From the NCBI RefSeq assembly GCF_014931415.1, contig NZ_CP063121.1:1116001-1180000 (forward strand): DNA of 64,000 nucleotides, read 5' to 3'. Below are positions 33,996 to 45,257 of this stretch, in pieces. Positions within the stretch are counted from its first letter, which is position 1. Every line of letters begins with the position of its first letter. The notes beneath the pieces are model-generated. The model did no database searches. It was not told the origin of the DNA and worked only from the letters and a program-made list of their open reading frames with translations. This stretch comes from Haemophilus parainfluenzae. GTDB lineage: Bacteria; Pseudomonadota; Gammaproteobacteria; Enterobacterales; Pasteurellaceae. Made by a program: the position numbers and the translations under genes.

Positions 33996-33998
33996 TTT

Positions 33999-34041
33999 AA
34001 GTGCGGTCAAAATTCTCATTGTTTTTTGACCGCACTTTTTA
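33999..34041. terminator. bidirectional terminator made of two uptake sequences
   Basis: AAGTGCGGTCAAAA (from 33999) and its inverted copy ending in ACCGCACTT (34029-34037) form a long hairpin with T and A tails. It ends the AAA+ gene and the convergent zinc-ribbon gene and marks the right boundary of the island. Confidence 0.88.
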
Positions 34042-34272
34042 TTCTCCAGTTAGCCAACTTGCCAATAAGATAACGATAGTAAAAATACCCAACCAAATAA
34101 GGTGAAGTTTAGTGCTTTTTCGATTAATTTCGGCGTTTTGTTGGCGTCGTTGTTCGAGTTTTTGTTTGTAAATTTCAAGATCTTCTTCTTTAAAAGAAAA
34201 CCCACAATTTGGACAAAATTGCGCGGATTCGCTGATTTTTTTACGACATTCAGGGCAGCGGGTGAGAGCCAT
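34039..34272 (-). CDS. small zinc-ribbon membrane protein
   Basis: The 77-residue product has a zinc ribbon at the N-terminus (CPECRKK...FCPNCGFSF), a charged helical stretch (residues 30-55, likely coiled coil) and one C-terminal membrane helix (LIWLGIFTIVILLASWL). It would be tail-anchored with the ribbon in the cytoplasm. The function is unknown. It is convergent with the AAA+ gene and divergent from cstA. Confidence 0.75.
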   Translation of the reverse strand: MALTRCPECRKKISESAQFCPNCGFSFKEEDLEIYKQKLEQRRQQNAEINRKSTKLHLIWLGIFTIVILLASWLTGE

Positions 34273-34338
34273 TGATGATCCTTTTTTAATTATTTTAATT
34301 TATAAACATATTGTAAGTGAAAAAAACGGAATGATAAA

Positions 34339-34354
34339 CGTGACATGGATCACA
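34339..34354. promoter_or_regulatory. probable CRP site upstream of cstA
   Basis: CGTGA, six bases, TCACA: nine of ten core positions match the CRP consensus TGTGA-N6-TCACA. It lies about 120 bases before cstA, a gene known to be CRP-activated in E. coli. The rest of 34273-34474 shows no gene. Confidence 0.55.
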
Positions 34355-34474
34355 AAATTGAAACAATGTAAAAATTAAAATTTTGATTTTGATGATTTTC
34401 ACTTAGAATACCGCCGACGAAGTCTAGTATATGACTAAATTTCGGTATTCATTTATTCCTGAGGAGTATTTTTT

Positions 34475-36049
34475 ATGTTGTGGTTTTTCTTCTGCGTGGC
34501 GTTATTGCTTGCAGGTTATTTCTTTTATAGTCGTGTAATTGAGCGCATTTTTGTGATCAATCCAAACCGTAAAACGCCAGCTTATACCATGAATGATGGC
34601 GTTGACTATATGCCAATGTCTAAAACTAAGATTTGGTTAATTCAATTATTAAACATTGCAGGTACAGGTCCAATCTTTGGTCCAATTCTTGGTGCGTTAT
34701 ACGGACCGGTTGCAATGCTTTGGATTGTAGTGGGTTGTATCTTTGCTGGTGCGGTACATGATTATTTCTGCGGAATGTTAAGTGTGCGTAATGGCGGTGC
34801 ATCTATGCCGAACCTCGCAGGTAAATACTTAGGTCGTCCAGTTAAAGCATTTATTAATATCTTAGCTGTTGTACTTTTATTATTAGTGGGTGTGGTATTC
34901 GTTGCAAGTCCAGCTCAATTAATGGGTACGATTACAATGGATGTGTTCGGTGCAGCATCAGGTAGCATTTCTATTAGCAATGCGGAAGAAATCCATCAAG
35001 TAGCTGAAGCAGGTGGTATTACCGTTTGGGGTATGGATAAAGCGACAGTTATCAGTGTTTGGACTGGTATCATCTTCATTTACTATATTCTTGCGACATT
35101 ACTTCCAGTTGATAAAATCATCGGTCGTATCTACCCATTCTTCGGTGCATTATTACTCTTTATGTCTGTAGGTATGGTATATGGTTTAGTAACTGCAGAT
35201 CTTAGCTCAGCAGATCCAATTTCTTTCTATCGTTCTGTGGACGGTATGTCTTTTGAGAAATTCTTCCAAAACTTTGAAACCCGTGCAGATTTACCATTAT
35301 GGCCACTCTTGTTCTTAACTATCTCTTGTGGTGCATTATCTGGTTTCCACGCAACACAAAGTCCGTTAATGGCACGTTGTACTGAAAACGAAAAAGAAGG
35401 GCGTTTCATTTTCTACGGTGCGATGATCGGTGAAGGTGTGATTGCATTAGTATGGTGTGCAGTTGGTTTAAGTTTCTATGATTCTTTACCAGATTTGTTA
35501 GCTGCGATTAAAGCGGGTTCGCCTTCTAAAGTGGTTTATGATTCTTCAATCCACTTCTTAGGTCTTGTTGGTGGTATTTTTGCAGTATTAGGTGTGGTTG
35601 TTCTTCCAATTACATCAGGCGATACAGCATTCCGTGCAGCACGCCTTGTTATTGCAGAATTTTTCCATTTAGAACAAAAAACCTTAGCTAAACGTTTAAT
35701 TATTGCTGTGCCATTATTCGTGGTTGGTTATATCGTATCAAAAGTGGATTTCTCTATCTTATGGCGTTACTTCACTTGGGCGAACCAAACTACTGCGATG
35801 GTTATGTTATGGACTGCAGCAGCGTACTTATACCGTTATAATAAATTCCACTGGGTATGTACAATCCCTGCGGCATTTATCAGTACTGTATGTTTTACTT
35901 ATCTTGCATACAACAAAATCGGTTTCGGTTTAGACTATCAATTATCTGTTTATATCGGCTTAGGCTTAACTGTTCTTTGCTTGGTATTATTCTTCACACA
36001 GCTTAAACCATTAGGTGATCGTGATGAAGAAGCGTATGTAAATAACTAA
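34475..36049 (+). CDS. cstA: carbon starvation protein / pyruvate-peptide transporter (CstA family)
   Basis: A 524-residue inner-membrane protein of the CstA/BtsT family, with about 14 membrane helices. Signature parts: LQLLNIAGTGPIFGPILGALYGP-type segment near residue 60, CIFAGAVHDYFCGMLSVRNGGASMP, SGFHATQSPLMARC and ITSGDTAFRAARLVIAEFF. Family members import peptides or pyruvate under carbon limitation. It is shorter than E. coli CstA (about 700) but like the short forms. It has its own terminator and a possible CRP site. Confidence 0.9.
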   Translation: MLWFFFCVALLLAGYFFYSRVIERIFVINPNRKTPAYTMNDGVDYMPMSKTKIWLIQLLNIAGTGPIFGPILGALYGPVAMLWIVVGCIFAGAVHDYFCGMLSVRNGGASMPNLAGKYLGRPVKAFINILAVVLLLLVGVVFVASPAQLMGTITMDVFGAASGSISISNAEEIHQVAEAGGITVWGMDKATVISVWTGIIFIYYILATLLPVDKIIGRIYPFFGALLLFMSVGMVYGLVTADLSSADPISFYRSVDGMSFEKFFQNFETRADLPLWPLLFLTISCGALSGFHATQSPLMARCTENEKEGRFIFYGAMIGEGVIALVWCAVGLSFYDSLPDLLAAIKAGSPSKVVYDSSIHFLGLVGGIFAVLGVVVLPITSGDTAFRAARLVIAEFFHLEQKTLAKRLIIAVPLFVVGYIVSKVDFSILWRYFTWANQTTAMVMLWTAAAYLYRYNKFHWVCTIPAAFISTVCFTYLAYNKIGFGLDYQLSVYIGLGLTVLCLVLFFTQLKPLGDRDEEAYVNN

Positions 36050-36070
36050 TTAAATCGAGTTAAAAATTGA

Positions 36071-36105
36071 AAAACCGTTTGAGGGAAACCTTAGACGGTT
36101 TTTTT
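36071..36105 (+). terminator. terminator of cstA
   Basis: AAAACCGTTT and AGACGGTTTT pair as a hairpin followed by T residues, 20 bases after the cstA stop codon. Confidence 0.85.
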
Positions 36106-36187
36106 GTTTATTTTATTGCCAAAATTTACCAATCTTTACGTTTTAATTGCTTGCAAGTTAAGGCTACAACCGATAAACTTACGCAAA

Positions 36188-36212
36188 GTGGTGAAAAGTG
36201 GAATTTTGTGGA
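36188..36212. promoter_or_regulatory. MraZ-box direct repeats
   Basis: Three GTGGN repeats at 36188, 36198 and 36208 with an exact 10-base period, 47 bases before mraZ. MraZ in other bacteria represses the dcw promoter by binding three or more direct repeats with this period (TGGGN or AAAGTGN type). The gap 36106-36258 holds no gene; no clear sigma-70 promoter was fixed. Confidence 0.6.
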
Positions 36213-36258
36213 AAATTCTGCCAAATTTTTCTAAAAATAAACGTTTAAAGGTAGAGAA

Positions 36259-36717
36259 ATGTTTCGTGGTGCAGCAGCGGTAAATTTAGATGCGAAGGGT
36301 CGTGTAGCGATTCCTACGCGTTATCGTGCTGAAATCATGGAAAAGAACCAAGGTCAAATGGTTTGTACCGTTGATATTCGTCAGCCTTGTTTATTACTTT
36401 ATCCTTTAGATGAATGGGAAAAAATCGAACAAAAACTACTTTCACTTTCCAACTTTGACCCAAATCAACGCCGCTTACAACGTGTAATGCTTGGTTATGC
36501 CACAGAATGTGAAATGGATGCGCAAGGTCGTATCTTATTAAGTGGTCCATTACGTCAACACGCAAAATTAGAAAAAGGCTTAATGTTGGTCGGGCAGTTG
36601 AACAAATTTGAAATTTGGAGTGATACTGAATGGTACGCTCAAATTGATGAGGACATTGAAATTGGCTCAAGCGCTGAATTCGGTGCTTCTGAAGAACTAA
36701 AAATGCTGTCATTATAG
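36259..36717 (+). CDS. mraZ: transcriptional regulator MraZ
   Basis: A 152-residue regulator with two AbrB-like SpoVT/MraZ half domains ([22 protein letters not shown] and [38 protein letters not shown]). It is the first gene of the dcw cluster and in E. coli represses it and its own gene. GGT-AGAG lies just before the ATG. A short gap (36718-36801) with a GCGG/CCGC hairpin separates it from rsmH. Confidence 0.96.
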   Translation: MFRGAAAVNLDAKGRVAIPTRYRAEIMEKNQGQMVCTVDIRQPCLLLYPLDEWEKIEQKLLSLSNFDPNQRRLQRVMLGYATECEMDAQGRILLSGPLRQHAKLEKGLMLVGQLNKFEIWSDTEWYAQIDEDIEIGSSAEFGASEELKMLSL

Positions 36718-36801
36718 AACAGCAGCACTAGCAGGATAAGCGGTGCTTGCGCCGCTCTATCTTCTCTTTATCGATTTTGATTTAACGTTTACTTTTTACT
36801 T

Positions 36802-37770
36802 ATGACTACGCAAAATTCCTTTTCTGCACCTGAACATATCACGGTTTTGCTTCACGAAGCGGTGAATGGTTTGGCGTTGAAAGAAAACGGAATTTATATC
36901 GATGGTACCTTTGGTCGTGGTGGTCATTCTCGCCTTATTCTCTCGCAACTTTCTGAAAATGGTCGTTTGATTGCCGTTGATCGTGATCCACGTGCGATTG
37001 CTGAAGCTGAAAAAATTCAGGACCCTCGTTTTCATATTGAACATAATAGCTTTTCACACATTCCAGATATCTGTCAAAAACTCGATTTAGTTGGTAAAAT
37101 TGACGGTATTTTGCTGGATTTAGGCGTATCATCTCCACAGCTTGATGAAGCAGAACGTGGTTTCAGTTTTATGAAAGATGGCCCGTTAGATATGCGCATG
37201 GATACCACACAAGGTTTATCAGCGGCAGAGTGGCTAAAACAGGTATCTGTTGATGATTTAACTTGGGTGTTAAAAACCTTCGGTGAAGAGCGTTTTGCAA
37301 AACGAATTGCGACTGCCATCGTAGAGTTCAACAAAAGTGCGGTCAAAAATGGCACAAAATGTTTAAGTCGTACTTCTCAACTCGCTGAATTAATTGCTCA
37401 AGCCGTACCGTTTAAAGATAAACATAAGCATCCAGCGACGCGTAGTTTCCAAGCCATTCGAATTTATATTAATGCGGAATTAGATGAATTAGAAAGTGTA
37501 TTAAATTCTGCATTAGATATGTTGGCACCAGAAGGGCGTTTATCGATTATCAGTTTCCATTCACTTGAAGACAGAATGGTAAAACATTTTATGCGTAAAC
37601 AAAGTAAAGGCGAGGATATCCCGAGAGGCTTACCATTACGTGAAGATCAAATTCAACGCAATCAAAAATTAAAAATCATTGGTAAAGCTATTCAGCCGAG
37701 TGAGGCAGAAATTTCGGCAAATCCACGTTCAAGAAGTGCGGTTTTACGTATTGCGGAAAGGGTGAAATAA
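36802..37770 (+). CDS. rsmH: 16S rRNA (cytosine1402-N4)-methyltransferase
   Basis: The 322-residue RsmH (MraW) methylates C1402 in the ribosomal P site. SAM-binding [23 protein letters not shown]-like [45 protein letters not shown] and [22 protein letters not shown]. It is followed by ftsL two bases later. Confidence 0.97.
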   Translation: MTTQNSFSAPEHITVLLHEAVNGLALKENGIYIDGTFGRGGHSRLILSQLSENGRLIAVDRDPRAIAEAEKIQDPRFHIEHNSFSHIPDICQKLDLVGKIDGILLDLGVSSPQLDEAERGFSFMKDGPLDMRMDTTQGLSAAEWLKQVSVDDLTWVLKTFGEERFAKRIATAIVEFNKSAVKNGTKCLSRTSQLAELIAQAVPFKDKHKHPATRSFQAIRIYINAELDELESVLNSALDMLAPEGRLSIISFHSLEDRMVKHFMRKQSKGEDIPRGLPLREDQIQRNQKLKIIGKAIQPSEAEISANPRSRSAVLRIAERVK

Positions 37771-37771
37771 G

Positions 37772-38092
37772 ATGTTAGAAAATAGCGAACGTTATCCTTT
37801 ACAACATATTCTCGTTGAAGATATTTTTTCTTCTAATAAATTAGTTGTCGTCTTACTTTTATTAATTTTAGCTTCTGCAATGGGCACGATTTGGATGACC
37901 CACCAAACACGAGGCTTAATTTCTGAAAACGGGCAGTTGGTATTACAACACCAAGCCCTTGAAAACGAATATCGCAATTTGCAATTACAAGAAGCAACCG
38001 AAAGTGATAATACAAGAGTTGAATCCATTGCAATCGGTACATTAAAAATGCAACGTGTTCAAAGTGAACAAGAAGTGGTTATTTTTGAATAG
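37772..38092 (+). CDS. ftsL: cell division protein FtsL
   Basis: A 106-residue bitopic protein with a short cytoplasmic tail, one membrane helix (residues 25-45, [19 protein letters not shown]) and a periplasmic leucine-rich coiled coil. It forms the FtsQLB complex and activates FtsWI. It is recognised by position between rsmH and ftsI more than by sequence. Confidence 0.9.
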   Translation: MLENSERYPLQHILVEDIFSSNKLVVVLLLLILASAMGTIWMTHQTRGLISENGQLVLQHQALENEYRNLQLQEATESDNTRVESIAIGTLKMQRVQSEQEVVIFE

Positions 38093-38106
38093 GGATTTTG
38101 AATAAA

Positions 38107-39927
38107 ATGGTTAGATTTAATTCCTCTAAGAAACCAGGAAAGCCAAAGAAAACAATTAGAAAATTGGCTCAACCTGCGTCAGTAAAACCAAATAAACCGA
38201 AGATGGTATTTGAGAAATGCTTCCTTCGTGGTCGTTATCTTATTGCGACAAGTTTTATTTTCTTAGGCTTAGGCGCATTAGTGGCTCGTGCTGCTTATGT
38301 GCAATCTGTTAATTCTGAAACCCTTTCTGGCGAAGCTGACAAACGTTCATTACGTAAAGATGACGTCCTTTCTGTTCGCGGTTCAATTTTAGATCGTAAT
38401 GGTCAATTGTTATCGGTGAGTGTACCGATGAGTGCCATTGTGGCTGAACCACGTTTAATGTTAAAAGAAAATGCATTAGATGATAAAGAACGCATTAAAG
38501 CCCTTGCAAACGAATTAAATATGACGCCAGCAGAGTTGGTGAAAAAAATTGAGAAAAATGCAAAATCAGGTTTCTTGTATTTAGCGCGTCAAGTAGAAGC
38601 GAGCAAGGCAAATTATATCCGTGAACTCAAAATTAAAGGTATCTCATTAGAGACAGAACCTCGTCGTTTTTATCCTCGTGTAGAAGAAGCAGCTCAATTA
38701 ATCGGTTTTACCAACATCGATGGTAAAGGGATTGAAGGGGTTGAGGCAAGTTTCAACTCAATGTTAGTGGGGAAAGACGGTGCGCGTGTTGTACGTAAAG
38801 ACAAACGTGGTAACGTGGTTGAGCATATTGCAGATGAGAAAAAATACGATGCACAAGATGTAACCTTAAGTATCGATGAAAAATTGCAATCCATGGTGTA
38901 TCGTGAAATCAAAAAAGCGGTAACTGAGAACAAAGCTGAATCTGGTACTGCGGTGTTGGTTGATGTGCGTACGGGTGAAGTATTAGCAATGGCGACGGCG
39001 CCTTCTTACAACCCGAATAACTTGGCTAATGTGAAAGATGAATTAAAACGTAACCGTGCGATTACGGATACTTTCGAACCAGGTTCAACAGTAAAACCTT
39101 TCGTTGTTTTGACCGCACTTCAACGTGGCGCAGCGAGACGTGATGAAGTGATTAATACAGGTTCATTTACCGTAAGTGGTAAAGAAATTGTGGACGTGGC
39201 ACCTCGCCCACAACAAACCTTAGATGAAATTTTGATTAACTCCAGTAACCGTGGTGTAAGCCGTCTTGCGTTACGTATGCCACCTTCTGCATTAATGGAA
39301 ACTTACCAGAATGCGGGCTTAGGTAAAGATACAGAGTTAGGCTTAATTGGTGAACAACGTGGTGTATTAAATGCAAACCGTAAACGTTGGGCAGATATCG
39401 AACGTGCTACTGTGGCTTATGGTTATGGTATCACTTCAACACCATTACAAATTGCACGCGCTTATGCAACTTTAGGTAGCTTCGGGATTTATCGTCCGCT
39501 TTCTATCACGAAAGTTGATCCACCAGTCATTGGTCAACGTGTATTCTCAGAGAAAATCACGAAAGACGTAGTGGGCATGTTAGAAAAAGTCGCGATCAAA
39601 AATAAACGAGCGATGGTTGAAGGGTATCGTGTAGGCGCGAAAACCGGTACAGCGCGTAAAATTGAAAATGGTCACTATGTTAAGAAATATGTGGCATTTA
39701 CAGCGGGTATTGCACCAATTAGCGATCCACGTTATGCATTAGTTATTTTGATTAACGATCCGAAAGCTGGACAGTACTATGGTGGTGCGGTATCTGCGCC
39801 AGTATTCTCAAGCATAATGGGCTATGCATTACGTGCGAATGGTATTGCGCCAGATGCAGAACCAACAGAAAAAACAGCAAGACGTACCGTTCGCTTAAGC
39901 GATCAAAAACTTGAAAAAATGAATTAA
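38107..39927 (+). CDS. ftsI: penicillin-binding protein 3 (septal transpeptidase)
   Basis: A 606-residue class B PBP. A membrane anchor (about 40-60) is followed by the pedestal domain and the transpeptidase domain: active-site Ser327 in STVKPF, Ser379-Ser380-Asn381, and Lys512-Thr-Gly. With ATG at 38107 the motif numbers equal those of H. influenzae PBP3, which supports this start over TTG at 38098. Residue 511 is Ala and residue 526 is Lys, at sites where H. influenzae has Val and Asn; Ser385 and Leu389 are wild type. See the finding on beta-lactam susceptibility. Confidence 0.96.
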   Translation: MVRFNSSKKPGKPKKTIRKLAQPASVKPNKPKMVFEKCFLRGRYLIATSFIFLGLGALVARAAYVQSVNSETLSGEADKRSLRKDDVLSVRGSILDRNGQLLSVSVPMSAIVAEPRLMLKENALDDKERIKALANELNMTPAELVKKIEKNAKSGFLYLARQVEASKANYIRELKIKGISLETEPRRFYPRVEEAAQLIGFTNIDGKGIEGVEASFNSMLVGKDGARVVRKDKRGNVVEHIADEKKYDAQDVTLSIDEKLQSMVYREIKKAVTENKAESGTAVLVDVRTGEVLAMATAPSYNPNNLANVKDELKRNRAITDTFEPGSTVKPFVVLTALQRGAARRDEVINTGSFTVSGKEIVDVAPRPQQTLDEILINSSNRGVSRLALRMPPSALMETYQNAGLGKDTELGLIGEQRGVLNANRKRWADIERATVAYGYGITSTPLQIARAYATLGSFGIYRPLSITKVDPPVIGQRVFSEKITKDVVGMLEKVAIKNKRAMVEGYRVGAKTGTARKIENGHYVKKYVAFTAGIAPISDPRYALVILINDPKAGQYYGGAVSAPVFSSIMGYALRANGIAPDAEPTEKTARRTVRLSDQKLEKMN

Positions 39928-39941
39928 AAAAAGGCAAAACA

Positions 39942-41411
39942 ATGAAAAAATTGACCGCACTTTTTGATCTTCCGGTGCTTTCAGACATTAATGTGAAGGC
40001 GATGGTGTTAGATAGCCGCAAAGTGACTCAAGGAGATCTATTTGTGGCAGTCAAAGGGCATCGTTTTGATGCGAGTCAATTTGTTCCTCAAGCTATTTCT
40101 TCTGGTGCAAGTGTGGTCGTTTTAGAGACAGATTTAGAAAACGAGCATTTGAACATCCAATGGCAAAATAATGTGCCAGTGATTCATTACTATCATTTAT
40201 CTGTTCATCTTTCAGCATTGGCAGGTCAATTTTATGACAATCCTTCCGAAAAATTGACTTTAGTTGGTGTGACTGGAACAAACGGTAAAACTACGGTTTC
40301 TCAATTATTAGCGCAATGGGCTACGCTATTAGGCCACAAAGCCGCTGTCATGGGCACCATTGGCAATGGTTTATTAGGTCAAGTCAAAGAAGCAAAAAAC
40401 ACCACAGGTTCAGCCGTTGAAGTTCAAGAAAACCTCGCTGATTTTGTAGAGAATGGGGCAGATTTTGCTTCTATTGAAGTGTCTTCACATGGTTTAGTTC
40501 AACACCGTGTTGAAGCCCTTAAATTTAAAGCCGCCATTTTTACCAATTTAAGTCGTGATCATTTGGATTATCACGAGACAATGGAAAAGTATGCAGAAGC
40601 TAAAAAACGCTTTTTCATTGATTTAGCCCCCGAATTACAAATTCTCAATGCTGACGATCCAATTGGGGCTGCATGGTTAGGTGAATTACCAAATGGTATT
40701 GCAGTCAGCTGTCACCCAGATTTCCATCCAACATCTAAACAATGGCTTTATGCTACGCAAATTCGTTTTACTCATGAAGGTGCGGTAATTGATGTTGCAT
40801 CAAGTTGGGGGAATGGCACATTACATAGCCCATTAATTGGCGCTTTTAACGTGAGTAATCTGCTGTTAGCCACAGCTGTTTTATTGGCTTTAGGTTATTC
40901 TTTCGATGATCTTATACGTACTGTTTCACAGCTAAAAGGAGTAAATGGAAGAATGGAATTGATTAAGAAAGCAGGCAAACCAACAGTTATCGTTGATTAT
41001 GCCCATACTCCAGATGCATTGGAAAAAGCATTAAATGCCGCGCGTGAACATTGTAAAGGTAAACTTTGGTGTATCTTTGGATGTGGCGGTGATCGTGATG
41101 CAGGCAAGCGTCCTCTAATGGCAAAAGCGGCTGAGCAGTTTGCAGATTTAGTGATCGTAACCCAAGATAATCCGCGTACAGAAGACCCAAATAAAATTGA
41201 AGCAGATATACTTACTGGTTTTAGTCGCCTGGAAGACGTTGGTGTGATTCCGGATCGTGAAGAAGCTATCAAATTTACCATTGAGAATGCAGTTGAAAAT
41301 GATGTGATTATTATTGCCGGTAAAGGGCATGAAAACTATCAGATCATTGGGGATAAAACACTTCATTTCTCCGATCAAGAAGTAGCTAAAGCCTATTTAA
41401 CAAAAAAATAA
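39942..41411 (+). CDS. murE: UDP-MurNAc-tripeptide synthetase (meso-DAP adding)
   Basis: The 489-residue Mur ligase adds meso-diaminopimelate. ATP-binding [20 protein letters not shown]-type loop, [18 protein letters not shown], and the DAP-selective motif DNPR in [11 protein letters not shown]. An uptake sequence is embedded at its start (about 39953). It lies 14 bases after ftsI. Confidence 0.97.
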   Translation: MKKLTALFDLPVLSDINVKAMVLDSRKVTQGDLFVAVKGHRFDASQFVPQAISSGASVVVLETDLENEHLNIQWQNNVPVIHYYHLSVHLSALAGQFYDNPSEKLTLVGVTGTNGKTTVSQLLAQWATLLGHKAAVMGTIGNGLLGQVKEAKNTTGSAVEVQENLADFVENGADFASIEVSSHGLVQHRVEALKFKAAIFTNLSRDHLDYHETMEKYAEAKKRFFIDLAPELQILNADDPIGAAWLGELPNGIAVSCHPDFHPTSKQWLYATQIRFTHEGAVIDVASSWGNGTLHSPLIGAFNVSNLLLATAVLLALGYSFDDLIRTVSQLKGVNGRMELIKKAGKPTVIVDYAHTPDALEKALNAAREHCKGKLWCIFGCGGDRDAGKRPLMAKAAEQFADLVIVTQDNPRTEDPNKIEADILTGFSRLEDVGVIPDREEAIKFTIENAVENDVIIIAGKGHENYQIIGDKTLHFSDQEVAKAYLTKK

Positions 41412-41419
41412 AAAACAGA

Positions 41420-42790
41420 ATGATTAAACTAACTACCCAACAGCTTGTTCAAATTTTAAATGCTGATCTTATTGGCGATGAGCAGGTCGTTGTTGAAAAT
41501 ATTAATACGGATACGCGTAAAGCTGTATATAACTCGCTTTTCTTTGCATTAAAAGGTGAGCATTTTGATGCACATCAATACTTAGATAAAGCCGTTGAGC
41601 AAGGTGCGACAGCCTTAGTAGTGCAACAAGCTAACACCGAAATAGCCACGCCACAATTAGTTGTTGCAGATACGCGCTTAGCCCTTGGTCAATTAGCAAA
41701 ATGGTTACGTGAAAAAATTAATCCTCGTACCGTAGCGATGACAGGTTCATCGGGTAAAACTACGGTGAAAGAGATGACCGCATCCATTCTGCAACAAACA
41801 GCTGGCAATCCTGAAGCTGTGTTATTCACAAATGGTAATTTCAACAATGATATTGGCGTACCATTAACGTTATTACGCTTAACCGAACAACATAAATTTG
41901 CCGTTATTGAATTAGGTGCCAATCATCAAGGTGAAATTGATTACACCACGCATCTTGCTCAGCCTGAGGCCGCATTAGTGAATAATGTAGCGGCTGCACA
42001 TTTAGAGGGATTTGGCTCCATTGAAGGTGTAGCTCGAGCTAAAGGTGAAATCTATCGCGGTTTAACCCCAAATGGTATGGCCATTATTAACAGCGAACAT
42101 AATTATATTGAATTGTGGCAAAAAGAAATTGGCTCTCATGCCATTCAATATTTTAATGGTGGCGATTACAACGCTGAAAACGTAGAACATTCACCTAATG
42201 GCTCAACGTTTATGTTAGTTTCCCCAAAAGGTAGCATTGAGATTAATTTGCCTTATTTAGGTGAGCATAATGTAAAAAATGCGTTGGCAGCAACGGCTCT
42301 TGCTATGAATGTGGGCGCGAGTCTTGCTGATGTTAAAGCGGGTCTTGAACACCGTTCTCAAGTAAAAGGGCGTTTATTCCCGATTCAAGTGAATGAAAAT
42401 CTGTTGCTATTAGATGATACTTACAATGCAAATGTGGATTCTTTACAAGCGGCGATTGATGTTTTAAAAGGTTACGATGCTTTCCGTATTCTACTTGTGG
42501 GGGATATGAAAGAATTAGGCGAGGATAGCCTAAAATGTCATCAAGCAGTGGGTGAGCATGCAAAACAAGCTCAATTAGATTTGGTGCTTTCTTACGGAAC
42601 AGAAAGTGCGGTCATTTCTGAAGCTGTTTTGGGAAAACATTTTAAAGATAAAGCTGAATTGACAGCTTATGCGTTAGATATTATTAAACAGAAATTACAA
42701 GAAAACCAAAAAGTCGTCGTGTTAGCGAAAGGCTCTCGCTCAATGAAAATGGAAGAGACGATTTATTCATTAAAGGATAGCTTATGTTAG
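41420..42790 (+). CDS. murF: UDP-MurNAc-tripeptide:D-Ala-D-Ala ligase
   Basis: The 456-residue product has the Mur ligase P-loop [77 protein letters not shown] and GSRSMKMEE. It attaches D-Ala-D-Ala to the tripeptide. Its end overlaps mraY by seven bases. Confidence 0.97.
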   Translation: MIKLTTQQLVQILNADLIGDEQVVVENINTDTRKAVYNSLFFALKGEHFDAHQYLDKAVEQGATALVVQQANTEIATPQLVVADTRLALGQLAKWLREKINPRTVAMTGSSGKTTVKEMTASILQQTAGNPEAVLFTNGNFNNDIGVPLTLLRLTEQHKFAVIELGANHQGEIDYTTHLAQPEAALVNNVAAAHLEGFGSIEGVARAKGEIYRGLTPNGMAIINSEHNYIELWQKEIGSHAIQYFNGGDYNAENVEHSPNGSTFMLVSPKGSIEINLPYLGEHNVKNALAATALAMNVGASLADVKAGLEHRSQVKGRLFPIQVNENLLLLDDTYNANVDSLQAAIDVLKGYDAFRILLVGDMKELGEDSLKCHQAVGEHAKQAQLDLVLSYGTESAVISEAVLGKHFKDKAELTAYALDIIKQKLQENQKVVVLAKGSRSMKMEETIYSLKDSLC

Positions 42791-43866
42791 TTTGGCTTGC
42801 TGAATACTTAGTTCGCTATGAAACGGCATTTAATGCCATTTCCTATATTACCGTCCGTGCGATTTTGGCATTATTAACCGCACTTTTCATTTCTTTATGG
42901 ATTGGTCCGAAAGTGATCAAACGCCTTCAAATTTTAAAATTTGGTCAAGAAGTGCGTAATGACGGTCCTGAAAGTCACTTTGCGAAAAAAGGTACGCCAA
43001 CCATGGGCGGTGTGATGATTTTATTCTCCATCGGTGTGAGTACGTTATTATGGGCTAACTTAACGAATCCTTATGTTTGGATTTGTTTATTTGTGTTATT
43101 TGGCTATGGTGCAATTGGCTTTGTGGATGATTTCCGTAAAATCACGCGTAAAAATACAGATGGTTTAATTGCGCGTTGGAAATATTTCTGGATGTCAGTG
43201 GTGGCATTAGTAGCGATCATTTGGTTGTATTGGTTAGGTCATGATACCGATGCAACTCGTTTAGTGATTCCATTCTTCAAAGATATCATGCCGCAATTAG
43301 GTCTATTCTATATTGTGTTGTCTTACTTTGTGATTGTGGGTACAGGTAATGCAGTAAATTTAACCGATGGCTTAGATGGTCTTGCAATTATGCCAACGGC
43401 TTTAGTAGCTGGTGCATTTGCTTTGATTGCATGGGCGACCGGTAACGTTAATTTTGCAGAATACTTACATATTCCTTATATCAAATATAGTTCTGAAGTG
43501 GTGGTATTCTGTACTGCAATCGTAGGCGCAGGCTTAGGTTTCTTATGGTTTAACACTTATCCAGCTCAAGTCTTTATGGGTGATGTTGGCTCTCTAGCAC
43601 TTGGTGGTGCACTTGGTGTTGTTGCCATCCTTGTTCGTCAAGAATTCTTATTAGTGATTATGGGCGGTGTATTTGTTGTTGAAGCCTTGTCTGTAATTTT
43701 ACAAGTGGGTTCTTACAAATTAAGAAAACAACGTATTTTTAGAATGGCACCAATTCATCACCACTTTGAATTAAAAGGTTGGCCAGAACCTCGAGTGATT
43801 ATTCGGTTTTGGATTATTTCCTTGATGTTGGTATTGATGGGGCTTGTAACGCTCAAACTAAGATAA
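42784..43866 (+). CDS. mraY: phospho-MurNAc-pentapeptide translocase
   Basis: MraY transfers phospho-MurNAc-pentapeptide to undecaprenyl phosphate, giving lipid I. The 360-residue protein has ten membrane helices, [15 protein letters not shown], the Asp pair in [21 protein letters not shown], and [15 protein letters not shown]. Confidence 0.97.
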   Translation: MLVWLAEYLVRYETAFNAISYITVRAILALLTALFISLWIGPKVIKRLQILKFGQEVRNDGPESHFAKKGTPTMGGVMILFSIGVSTLLWANLTNPYVWICLFVLFGYGAIGFVDDFRKITRKNTDGLIARWKYFWMSVVALVAIIWLYWLGHDTDATRLVIPFFKDIMPQLGLFYIVLSYFVIVGTGNAVNLTDGLDGLAIMPTALVAGAFALIAWATGNVNFAEYLHIPYIKYSSEVVVFCTAIVGAGLGFLWFNTYPAQVFMGDVGSLALGGALGVVAILVRQEFLLVIMGGVFVVEALSVILQVGSYKLRKQRIFRMAPIHHHFELKGWPEPRVIIRFWIISLMLVLMGLVTLKLR

Positions 43867-43873
43867 TTTTTGT

Positions 43874-43894
43874 AGGGTGCACTTGTTGCACCCT
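43874..43894. repeat. short palindromic repeat between mraY and murD
   Basis: AGGGTGCA, five bases, TGCACCCT. The GTAGGGTGCA...TGCACCCT form resembles small dispersed palindromes common in gamma-proteobacterial genomes. There is no T tract, so transcription should continue into murD. Confidence 0.4.
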
Positions 43895-43928
43895 GCGTGC
43901 TCCCAGAATACGAGAGAAGAAAAACAAC

Positions 43929-45242
43929 ATGACAACTCTATATCAAAATAAAACTATCACCATCATAGGCCTCGGAAAAACAGGTCTTTCTTGCGTTGAA
44001 TATCTTCAATCTCAACAAGCTAACATCCGAGTGATTGATACACGTCAACATCCAGCAGGTGCGGATAAATTACCTAAAAATGTTCCCTTACATACAGGTA
44101 GCCTAAATCAACAATGGTTACTTGAAAGCGATATTATTGTCATTAGCCCAGGGCTAGCAGTAAAAACACCTGAAATTCAGACCGCACTTTCAGCGGGTGT
44201 GGAAGTGATTGGGGATATCGAATTATTCTGTCGAGCTGCCACCAAGCCAATTGTCGGGATTACAGGCTCTAACGGTAAAAGCACTGTAACAACATTAGTC
44301 TATGAAATGGCGAAAGCTGCGGGAATAAAAGTGGGCATGGGTGGAAACATTGGCATCCCTGCGTTGTCATTATTAAATGAAGATTGCGATCTTTATGTAT
44401 TAGAACTTTCCAGTTTCCAACTTGAAACCACTTATAGTTTGAAAGCGGCTGCAGCGACTGTGCTTAATGTGACTGAAGATCACATGGATCGCTATGTGGA
44501 TTTAGAAGATTATCGACAAGCAAAATTACGCATTTACCACAATGCAGAAACAGCAGTAGTGAATTTAGAAGATAAACTCACTTTTGGCGAAGGTGAAAAT
44601 CAGGCTAAGAAGGTGGTGTCTTTTGCTGAAAATCAAGCGGATTACTGGTTGAAAACCGAAAATGGTAAACAGTACTTAATGGCAAAAGAGGAAGTCATTT
44701 TACCTTGTGATGAAGCAACCTTGGTTGGTCGTCATAATTACATGAATATTTTAGCAGCAACGGCATTAGCGCAAGCAGTAGGCATAAATTTAGAGGCAAT
44801 TCGTACCGCACTTCGTCAATTTAAAGGCTTAGATCATCGTTTCCAATTAGCGCATCAAGCGAATGGTGTTCGTTGGATTAATGATTCCAAAGCCACTAAT
44901 GTAGGCAGCACCGTTGCAGCATTAGCGGGTTTATATGTTGAGGGAACGTTACACCTTTTATTAGGTGGTGATGGTAAAGGTGCAGATTTTTCTGAGTTAA
45001 AGGATTTAATCAATCAGCCTCATATTTCAACCTATTGCTTTGGTCGTGATGGCAAACAACTAGCCGCACTTTCAAGTCAAAGCCATTTGTTTGAAACTAT
45101 GGAACAAGCCATTTCATTTTTACGTCCACATTTAAAATCAGGCGATATGGTGTTATTATCTCCTGCTTGTGCAAGTTTGGATCAATTTGCCTCTTTTGAA
45201 AAACGTGGCGAAGAGTTTACTCGTTTAGCAAAATTAGCTTAA
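43929..45242 (+). CDS. murD: UDP-MurNAc-L-alanine:D-glutamate ligase
   Basis: A 437-residue Mur ligase with [16 protein letters not shown] at the start, P-loop [43 protein letters not shown] and [15 protein letters not shown]. The start at 43929 (MTTLYQNK) matches family length; the open frame extends 50 codons further upstream through the palindrome and mraY, which is rejected. Confidence 0.97.
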   Translation: MTTLYQNKTITIIGLGKTGLSCVEYLQSQQANIRVIDTRQHPAGADKLPKNVPLHTGSLNQQWLLESDIIVISPGLAVKTPEIQTALSAGVEVIGDIELFCRAATKPIVGITGSNGKSTVTTLVYEMAKAAGIKVGMGGNIGIPALSLLNEDCDLYVLELSSFQLETTYSLKAAAATVLNVTEDHMDRYVDLEDYRQAKLRIYHNAETAVVNLEDKLTFGEGENQAKKVVSFAENQADYWLKTENGKQYLMAKEEVILPCDEATLVGRHNYMNILAATALAQAVGINLEAIRTALRQFKGLDHRFQLAHQANGVRWINDSKATNVGSTVAALAGLYVEGTLHLLLGGDGKGADFSELKDLINQPHISTYCFGRDGKQLAALSSQSHLFETMEQAISFLRPHLKSGDMVLLSPACASLDQFASFEKRGEEFTRLAKLA

Positions 45243-45257
45243 AGAATTAGGGTAGTA

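Noticed and set aside
43779..43928. N-terminal extension of murD
   Set aside because: Those codons read through the end of mraY and a palindrome; the family begins at MTTLYQNK.
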